NCBI GenBank assembly: GCA_900314225.1
Contig: OMUM01000216.1
Coordinates: 1 to 11,430 of the forward strand
Direction of reading: 5' to 3'
Source: an uncultured bacterium
Lineage (GTDB): Bacteria; Bacillota_I; Bacilli_A; RF39; UBA660
DNA: 11,430 bases
Both the position numbers and the translations under genes were made by a program. Below are positions 6,196-11,430 of the stretch, in pieces (position 1 is the stretch's first letter; every line of letters starts with the position of its first letter). Under the pieces are notes generated by a model. That model worked only from the letters and a program-made list of their open reading frames with translations, was not told the DNA's origin and did no database searches.

Positions 6196-7203
6196 CTATT
6201 TTCTTAATACTTTAGAAGAATTATAAGTATTATTTTTTAGTTTTTTGGAAAAATATGCTTTATCTAAACAATCATCATCATAAGAAATATAATTATAATA
6301 CTCTTGATTAGGATTAATTGTATTAATTAAAGATATAATATTACGAAAATATAAATAATTATTATAACTTTCTTCATTACCATTTTCATTTAAATAGACA
6401 AAATATGAATCTAAATAACTTAATACTTCATTATACTGAACTTCATTTATAGTTTTTCCTGCCTGATAATCTATAAATATTTGGTTTATGTTATTTAAAA
6501 ATTTATCAGTTTTCTCAGTACCACCAATAGTCTCTAATTTATCCTTAATAATATCCATGTTTCCTGTTGAATATGTTTTTAATACGTTATCTTCTCCAAC
6601 TAATTCACATAATATTTTAACCATCATTATTTCATAAGGATAAGTAGAATATTCATAATAAGGATGATTACTTATATATTCATTAACTAATAATTCTGTC
6701 ATACCTTCCACAAAATAATCTGGTAAGTCAACTGTTTTATAATTTAAAAACAAAGCATGTACAGTTTCGTGTAATAGTATTTCGTCTGATGTATTTTCTT
6801 TAGAATCATAAACTCTTATGGTGTAATCTGTATTACTATAGGTAGCTTTAACTGTACTATTTAAATTTTCTGGTCTTTGACAATTATATTCTATTTTTAG
6901 TTTTTTCAAAGCATGCGCAGCTTGGCGTCTATCCAAGTATGGATTCTCATCTATCATATCACTTAATAAACGAATCTTATTCTTCTCTTCACCAGTTATA
7001 TTATTGTTTTCATTTAATGAAGAAAGTACATCAACATCTTTTTCATCCTTCAAATCAAAAATATTACTAATTGTTATATTAGGAATAGTATTATTTTTAT
7101 TAATATTTATATCACTAGAACTATTAATAGAATTAAAAATACTTATACCCAAAAATATTGCTATCGTTCCAGGAGCAATCCTAAAATTTCTATTTTTTTT
7201 CAT
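6196..7203 (-). CDS. Exported HExxH metallopeptidase-like protein, 335 aa
   Basis: An N-terminal basic stretch and weak hydrophobic helix (about residues 10-26) suggest export or a membrane anchor, followed by a polar Asn/Ser/Asp-rich linker. The core has a zinc-site motif H145-E-T-V-H149 in DEILLHETVHALF, and a conserved-looking FVEGMTE 17 residues later, with Glu166 or Glu170 as possible third ligand, the arrangement of gluzincin-type peptidases. The rest is rich in Tyr/Asn with an alpha-helical look. I do not recognise the family, and the substrate is unknown. Ribosome site AAGGGGGG lies 9 bases from ATG. It begins 31 bp after the glucosaminidase gene with no terminator between, so both probably share the promoter at 7988-8016. 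No clear terminator follows before the RNA promoter. Confidence 0.8.
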   Translation of the reverse strand: MKKNRNFRIAPGTIAIFLGISIFNSINSSSDININKNNTIPNITISNIFDLKDEKDVDVLSSLNENNNITGEEKNKIRLLSDMIDENPYLDRRQAAHALKKLKIEYNCQRPENLNSTVKATYSNTDYTIRVYDSKENTSDEILLHETVHALFLNYKTVDLPDYFVEGMTELLVNEYISNHPYYEYSTYPYEIMMVKILCELVGEDNVLKTYSTGNMDIIKDKLETIGGTEKTDKFLNNINQIFIDYQAGKTINEVQYNEVLSYLDSYFVYLNENGNEESYNNYLYFRNIISLINTINPNQEYYNYISYDDDCLDKAYFSKKLKNNTYNSSKVLRK

Positions 7204-7234
7204 GATTATTTACCCCCCTTAAATAATCTAATTG

Positions 7235-7951
7235 TTAGTTTGCCCTAATTTGTGATACATAAGAATTAATTTTACTAACCCAAGTATTACTCTCTGCATA
7301 CTTTGGACCTATTGATTCAACTGAATTTAATCCACGAGAATAATAATTTCTATACAAATTATCAATAAAACCAACTAAACCTTCATCGATTGAATTATAC
7401 CTTTTATATGCTCCACCATTACAACCAGGTGTGCCTTTTTGTCCACCAAAATTATAGCAAGTTCTAGCAAGTGATGAGCAAGAATATCTACAACCTGTTT
7501 CATGAAGAAGAATAGCCACTGCAACATAAGGATCTACACCTTTATTAATACATTCTGTAGCAATCAAAGCACCTTTTCCTGCAACAATGCCATTTCCTAA
7601 ATTTCTATCTAATTTTACTGCTAATTCTTCAAGTGTCATTCCTTCATACACCTCAACACGGGGAGGAACAATGACTGAAGATGGTGCAATCTCCATTTGA
7701 ACCTCAGTCAAAACTAAATTTGCATTTGTAGTATCACTTGTCTGTTTTACATTTGAAATATTATCTGTATTATCAACTGTTTTTACAATCATATTTGTAC
7801 TAGCAGCCATATTTTGTATTTTAAAATCTTTTAAATCAACATTTGTATTTATTGTAGAAGACATTTCTTCTTTTTGTATAACCATTCCTGTTGATATCAT
7901 CATAATAGCAACAATTACAGTAATATATGAAATTACTTTCGTTTTATTCAA
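7235..7951 (-). CDS. Exported glucosaminidase-like cell-wall hydrolase, 238 aa
   Basis: An N-terminal helix (about residues 8-25) acts as signal peptide or anchor, then comes a Thr/Asn/Val-rich linker to about residue 100. The C-terminal domain (about 105-236) has features of the lysozyme-like glucosaminidase family (GH73-like): DPYVAVAILLHETG with candidate catalytic Glu151, the NFGG turn at 167-170, and SIDEGLVGFIDNLYRNYY. It should cleave peptidoglycan glycan strands. Five cysteines (134, 154, 158, 165, 177) cluster round the active site, unusual for a secreted Firmicute enzyme and suggesting disulfides. The start codon is TTG, chosen because AGAGGTG lies 7 bases upstream; no in-frame ATG is closer. 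It leads an operon with the metallopeptidase-like gene. Confidence 0.85.
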   Translation of the reverse strand: MNKTKVISYITVIVAIMMISTGMVIQKEEMSSTINTNVDLKDFKIQNMAASTNMIVKTVDNTDNISNVKQTSDTTNANLVLTEVQMEIAPSSVIVPPRVEVYEGMTLEELAVKLDRNLGNGIVAGKGALIATECINKGVDPYVAVAILLHETGCRYSCSSLARTCYNFGGQKGTPGCNGGAYKRYNSIDEGLVGFIDNLYRNYYSRGLNSVESIGPKYAESNTWVSKINSYVSQIRAN

Positions 7952-7987
7952 ACTAGTTCACCTCTAACTGGCTAAATATCAAGCATA

Positions 7988-8016
7988 ATTCTATCTTATT
8001 TAATATAAAATGTCAA
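7988..8016 (-). promoter_or_regulatory. Promoter of the glucosaminidase / metallopeptidase operon
   Basis: Minus strand: TTGACA (8011-8016), a 17-bp spacer and TAGAAT (7988-7993). The sequence round its -35 (GTAAAATTTGACATTTT) is almost the same as round the -35 of the structured RNA (GTAAATTTGACATTTT). Confidence 0.8.
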
Positions 8017-8072
8017 ATTTTACACTTTTTTGTCATGTAAACACATTAATTCTATTTAAATGAACTAATTAC

Positions 8073-8330
8073 TTAATCTACTTCCTTTTGCAATAATTTA
8101 AATAAATATTTACGAACATTTTCATCTTTCTCATTTTTAATTTCAGTACAAAGATTTTTTAATTTTTCTTTTTTTTCCTGAGGTATATCTAAATATTCAA
8201 TTTTATCTTCAAATTCTTCAATCTCTTCAAGTATTGAAGGAATCTCCTCATCATCACTTTCAATTATCATTGTCTTTAACATTGTAGTTTGCTCTAATTC
8301 TTCATCCATTCTATCTTTTCTATTACTCAT
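8073..8330 (-). CDS. Small acidic hypothetical protein, 85 aa
   Basis: I do not recognise this protein. It is highly charged, with an acidic middle section (SDDEEIPSILEEIEEFEDKIEYL, broken by few hydrophobics) and a Lys/Glu-rich C-terminal half, and looks wholly helical, possibly coiled coil. It has no signal or membrane helix. Its ATG overlaps the end of the upstream membrane-protein gene by 8 bp, with an AAAGGG ribosome site inside that gene, so the two are probably translationally coupled and may work together. Frame use and the coupled start support it as a real gene despite its size. Confidence 0.75.
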   Translation of the reverse strand: MSNRKDRMDEELEQTTMLKTMIIESDDEEIPSILEEIEEFEDKIEYLDIPQEKKEKLKNLCTEIKNEKDENVRKYLFKLLQKEVD

Positions 8331-9156
8331 ATTTTTTTCCCTTTCTTTTTAAATAATAAACGATAATAAGCAATAATCCAGTCATACTAATAATTATACT
8401 CGGCTTCAAAAGCAAAGAAGCATTAAAATCAGTAAGATTTGTTCTAGAACTAATAATTATATCTACACAAATTGATAAAATTATTGTCTCTATTCCACCA
8501 ACTAAAAGAGTAATTCCAATATAATTTAACAATTTAGTTAATGATCTATTTATAATAAATAGTAAAAATAAATTTACTAACATTATACACATTAAAATAA
8601 TTCTACAAGTAGGAGAAATAAATTTTATATAACCTCTTATAACTTTCTTATCACCTTTAGTCATATTATTACTAGTATTTCTTATATTCTGTTTAACAAC
8701 ATTATTAATTTCTTTCTGATGAAGTGTTTGCCTTGCCTTTTTCAGAGTCTCATCAGTAATTTCTATACCTGTTGCATTTTCTATTTTTTCTTTATTATCT
8801 TTAATATATTCAATAGCATCACTCTCAAAATCAATATTTTCCAATTCTGAAGGATCATCAATAGAAGATAAAGTTTTATTTATATAATCCTTAACCAAGC
8901 CTTGAACTTCTTCACTTTGTAATATCTTATTTATTTCTTCATCATCAGTAGTAACAATATCACTTGTATCAGTAGGATCACTATTAATAATAATATTAGG
9001 TTCTTTATAATTTTTTATTGTCTCTTTAGTAATATTACTCACTAAAACATCAGGAAAATTGAAACTTACAATTAAAGCAACAACCAAATTTATATTAATA
9101 ATCATCAATAAGATCTTAAAAATATTCTTTAATTTTTTCATATTAATAACTAACAA
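8323..9156 (-). CDS. Multi-pass membrane protein of unknown function, 277 aa
   Basis: One N-terminal membrane helix (about residues 12-33) is followed by a roughly 140-residue hydrophilic domain, presumably extracellular, rich in Asp/Glu/Asn/Thr. Three further helices lie at about 180-202, 208-232 and 247-268, with a basic C-terminal tail (KRKGKK). I recognise no family or active site. The longest frame begins with TTG at 9156, which has AAAGGA about 13 bases upstream. An in-frame ATG at 9141, giving the more signal-like MKKLKNIFKILL, has no clear ribosome site of its own, so the start is uncertain by five residues. It lies after the clpB terminator with its own extended -10 element, and overlaps the small acidic gene downstream. 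Confidence 0.8.
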   Translation of the reverse strand: MLVINMKKLKNIFKILLMIININLVVALIVSFNFPDVLVSNITKETIKNYKEPNIIINSDPTDTSDIVTTDDEEINKILQSEEVQGLVKDYINKTLSSIDDPSELENIDFESDAIEYIKDNKEKIENATGIEITDETLKKARQTLHQKEINNVVKQNIRNTSNNMTKGDKKVIRGYIKFISPTCRIILMCIMLVNLFLLFIINRSLTKLLNYIGITLLVGGIETIILSICVDIIISSRTNLTDFNASLLLKPSIIISMTGLLLIIVYYLKRKGKKYE

Positions 9157-9199
9157 TAAATATATTGTTTCCTTTCCAATAAAAACTAATTTCTACTAT

Positions 9200-9208
9200 A
9201 TTGTACCA
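9200..9208 (-). promoter_or_regulatory. Extended -10 element before the membrane-protein gene
   Basis: Minus strand TGG then TACAAT (-10 at 9200-9205), an extended -10 of the TGnTATAAT kind, between the clpB terminator and the next start codon. No good -35 box is found at 16-18 bp. Confidence 0.45.
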
Positions 9209-9233
9209 CATATATACATTTTTTAAAATCAAA

Positions 9234-9260
9234 GAAAAAAGAAGAAAATTAATTCTTCTT
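9234..9260 (-). terminator. Intrinsic terminator of clpB
   Basis: Minus strand: AAGAAGAA (9253-9260), loop TTAATT and TTCTTCTT (9239-9246) form a perfect 8-bp stem that leads into a T run. The stem's first arm encodes the last Lys-Lys-Asn codons and the loop contains the TAA stop, so terminator and gene end overlap. Confidence 0.75.
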
Positions 9261-11354
9261 AATTATAAATTTATTATCAAAATAATCTACAATAATAGTA
9301 TCATGTTCATGGATTGTTCCCTCTATTAGCATCTTAGATAGATCTACTTCTATTGTTTTACTAACAAGTCTTTTTAAAGGCCTTGCTCCAAAGTTAATAT
9401 CATAACCTTCTTCAATAAACTCATGTCTTGCAGAATCAGTTACTTTTATTTTTAAATCTAAATCTTTTAATCTATCTTCTATTTGACTTATTATTTTATC
9501 AAGTATTTTACTAATAGCATCTTTCGTTAATGGATTAAATATAACTATTTCGTCTATTCTATTAATAAATTCTGGTCTAAAATATTTTCTAATATCATCC
9601 ATAACTTTATCTTTTGAATTTTCAAGTATATGGTCACTTCCTAAATTAGAAGTCATAATGATAATAGTATTTTTAAAATCAACTGTACGACCATTAGAAT
9701 CAGTAATTCTACCATCATCTAATATTTGTAATAATAAGTTTAATACATCTGGATGAGCCTTTTCTACTTCATCGAATAAAACTATACTATATGGATTTCT
9801 TCTTACAGCCTCAGTTAACTGTCCACCTTCTTCATATCCTACATATCCTGGAGGAGAACCTATCAAACGTGATACACTAAATTTTTCCATATATTCAGAC
9901 ATATCAATTCTTACCATGTGTTTTTCATCATCAAATAACTCATAAGCAAGAGTTCTTGCTACTTCGGTCTTACCAACACCAGTTGGACCTAAAAATAAGA
10001 ATGAAGCAATTGGTCTATTAGGATCTTTAATACCACTACGAGATTTAATTATAGCATCACTTACAAGCTTCAAAGCCTCATCTTGACCCATAACTCTTTT
10101 TTTCATATCTGACTCTAAACTTAAAAGTTTCTCTTTTTCACTTTCAGCAAGTTTAGCAACAGGAATATTTGTCCATTTAGCAATTATTTTACAAATATCA
10201 TTTTCTGTTACAGTATCACTCAATAATTTATTCTTAGATTCACTATTTAGTTCTTGTAATTCCTTTTCAACCCTAGGTATTTCACCATGACGAAGTACAG
10301 CAGCACGCTCTAAGTCATATTTATTTTCAGCCTGATCTAATTCAAATTTTAAACTTTCAAGTTCTTTCTTCTTAGCTTTAATATTATTATTTAAATTTTT
10401 TTCTTTATTCCAAGCCTCAGTCAATTCTTTTTCTTTTACTTTCATAGTTGTAAGTTCTCGATCAATATCAGCTTTTCTCTTCATTGAAAGTTCATCTTTT
10501 TCTTTTTTCAAAGCTTGTTTTTCTATTTCTAGACGCATTATACGATGCGTTAAACTATCTAGTTCAAAAGGAACAGAATCCATTTGTACACGGATTGTTG
10601 CACAAGCTTCATCTATTAAATCAATTGCTTTATCAGGCAAAAATCTATCAGTTATGTATCTATTTGAAAGAGTAGCAGCTGCAATTATAGCTTTATCTTG
10701 AATAGTAACTCCATGATGAATTTCAAAACGTTCTTTTAAACCTCTTAAAATAGTAATTGTATCTTCAACAGTAGGTTCATGAACTATAATTTTTTGAAAA
10801 CGTCTTTCTAAAGCACCATCTTTTTCAATATATTTACGATATTCATTTAAAGTTGTTGCTCCAATTACATGAATCTCACCACGTGCAAGCATTGGTTTTA
10901 AAATATTAGAAGTATCCATTGAACCTTCTGATGAACCAGTACCAACAATCATATGTATTTCATCAATAAACATGATTATTCTACCTTCACTTTTCTTTAT
11001 TTCATTTAAAACATTTTTTAGTCTTTCCTCAAATTCACCACGATATTTAGCCCCAGCAACAAGTGAAGCCATATCTAATTCCCAAATAGTTTTATCCTTT
11101 AGACTAGTTGGAACATCTCCCTTTAAAATTCTTAAAGCCAGTCCTTCAACAATAGCTGTTTTACCAACACCAGGTTCACCTATTAAAACTGGATTATTTT
11201 TTGTTTTACGAGATAAAACCCTAGTAATACTTCTTATTTCCTCATCACGGCCTATTACTGGATCAATTTTCCCAGCTTTAGCGTCCTCTACTATATCACG
11301 ACCATATTTTTTCAAAACATTTTCATCTTTTTCCTCTTGTGGATAACCATACAT
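9249..11354 (-). CDS. clpB: ClpB disaggregase lacking the N-terminal domain, 701 aa
   Basis: Hexameric AAA+ chaperone that pulls proteins out of aggregates, normally with DnaK. NBD1 has Walker A GEPGVGKT (about 59-66), the pore loop KYRG (about 104-107), Walker B MFIDEIH and the ALERRF arginine finger. A long coiled-coil middle domain follows (about 262-375), whose length points to ClpB rather than ClpC. NBD2 has GPTGVGKT (about 456-463), the GYVG pore loop, Walker B VLFDEVEKAHPD and the C-terminal NFGARPLKR. There is no ClpP-binding loop. The protein begins directly before NBD1, so the usual 140-150-residue Clp_N domain is absent, as in Mycoplasma ClpB; full-length ClpB has about 860 residues. 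ATG at 11354 was chosen because GAGGGG lies about 8 bases upstream; a GTG at 11363 would overlap that site. CIRCE control is visible. Confidence 0.96.
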   Translation of the reverse strand: MYGYPQEEKDENVLKKYGRDIVEDAKAGKIDPVIGRDEEIRSITRVLSRKTKNNPVLIGEPGVGKTAIVEGLALRILKGDVPTSLKDKTIWELDMASLVAGAKYRGEFEERLKNVLNEIKKSEGRIIMFIDEIHMIVGTGSSEGSMDTSNILKPMLARGEIHVIGATTLNEYRKYIEKDGALERRFQKIIVHEPTVEDTITILRGLKERFEIHHGVTIQDKAIIAAATLSNRYITDRFLPDKAIDLIDEACATIRVQMDSVPFELDSLTHRIMRLEIEKQALKKEKDELSMKRKADIDRELTTMKVKEKELTEAWNKEKNLNNNIKAKKKELESLKFELDQAENKYDLERAAVLRHGEIPRVEKELQELNSESKNKLLSDTVTENDICKIIAKWTNIPVAKLAESEKEKLLSLESDMKKRVMGQDEALKLVSDAIIKSRSGIKDPNRPIASFLFLGPTGVGKTEVARTLAYELFDDEKHMVRIDMSEYMEKFSVSRLIGSPPGYVGYEEGGQLTEAVRRNPYSIVLFDEVEKAHPDVLNLLLQILDDGRITDSNGRTVDFKNTIIIMTSNLGSDHILENSKDKVMDDIRKYFRPEFINRIDEIVIFNPLTKDAISKILDKIISQIEDRLKDLDLKIKVTDSARHEFIEEGYDINFGARPLKRLVSKTIEVDLSKMLIEGTIHEHDTIIVDYFDNKFIIKKN

Positions 11355-11375
11355 ATATATCACCCCTCAGTATTC

Positions 11376-11403
11376 ATTATACTCTTATTTTAGCACTTGT
11401 CAA
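11376..11403 (-). promoter_or_regulatory. clpB promoter
   Basis: Minus strand: TTGACA (11398-11403), 16-bp spacer, TATAAT (11376-11381). Both boxes are perfect SigA consensus. The -35 lies inside the CIRCE operator, so bound HrcA would block RNA polymerase. Confidence 0.88.
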
Positions 11404-11416
11404 TACAGAGTGCTAA
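11390..11416 (-). promoter_or_regulatory. CIRCE operator (HrcA binding site)
   Basis: Inverted repeat on the minus strand, TTAGCACTC, nine bases, AAGTGCTAA; it differs from the CIRCE consensus (TTAGCACTC-N9-GAGTGCTAA) by one base. HrcA represses class I heat-shock genes through this site, so clpB here should be induced by heat or misfolding together with the groE and dnaK operons. Confidence 0.93.
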
Positions 11417-11430
11417 TTTTCATATAAAAA

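Noticed and set aside
7004..7222. Plus-strand ORF of 72 codons with a hydrophobic stretch
   Set aside because: It is antisense to the start of the metallopeptidase-like gene; the poly-Phe/Leu composition is what AT-rich Lys/Asn codons give when read backwards.
10484..11346. Two plus-strand ORFs (10484-10675 and 10972-11346)
   Set aside because: Both are antisense to conserved ClpB coding sequence and show no ribosome site or family resemblance.
1..11430. CRISPR array, insertion sequence or long repeats
   Set aside because: No regularly spaced repeats, transposase or terminal inverted repeats were found by eye; recurring A/T-rich words are explained by base composition.

Overview
The window looks like a chromosomal segment of a very AT-rich Firmicute, probably a gut-type member of the Bacilli or Clostridia. 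The evidence is vegetative promoters of the TTGACA/TATAAT type, strong AGGAGG-like ribosome sites, CCA-encoded tRNAs, HrcA/CIRCE control of clpB, a wall-hydrolase gene and a YkpA-type ABC-F ATPase. TGG is used for Trp and TAA/TAG for stops, so nothing suggests the Mycoplasma code. Every gene and RNA I can support lies on the minus strand, so transcription runs from high to low coordinates.

In order of transcription: clpB (9249-11354) lacks the N-terminal Clp_N domain and is controlled by a CIRCE operator overlapping its -35 box. A four-helix membrane protein of unknown function (8323-9156) follows and overlaps a small acidic protein (8073-8330). Next is an exported pair: a glucosaminidase-like wall hydrolase (7235-7951, TTG start) and an HExxH metallopeptidase-like protein (6196-7203), served by one strong promoter.

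The centre of the window (about 5517-6115) has no protein gene. It carries a roughly 600-nt structured RNA with a perfect consensus promoter (TTGACA, 17 bp, TATAAT), long-range pairing of its two ends and an intrinsic terminator. The gene directly downstream encodes a 197-residue, four-helix membrane protein resembling the DUF21/CorB (CNNM) magnesium-transporter transmembrane domain. RNA size, strand, gene order and the neighbouring protein all fit the OLE RNA / OapA ribonucleoprotein system known from Bacillus halodurans and other Gram-positive bacteria. A 3'-proximal hairpin stack could be the OapB docking site. This is the main finding; the identification rests on architecture and context, not on a database match.

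After oapA come a small kinase-fold protein that may be a pseudokinase (4187-4864), an ABC-F ATPase with one intact and one degenerate ATP site (2526-4112), a membrane-anchored thioredoxin-like protein (1937-2467) followed by a bacterial PH-domain protein (1474-1923), an unrecognised membrane-anchored protein (223-1431), and tRNA-Cys and tRNA-Gly at the left edge. Many genes concern envelope or stress functions (wall hydrolysis, disaggregation, membrane RNP, extracytoplasmic thiol chemistry), but only the RNA-oapA pair and the exported enzyme pair look like real functional units.
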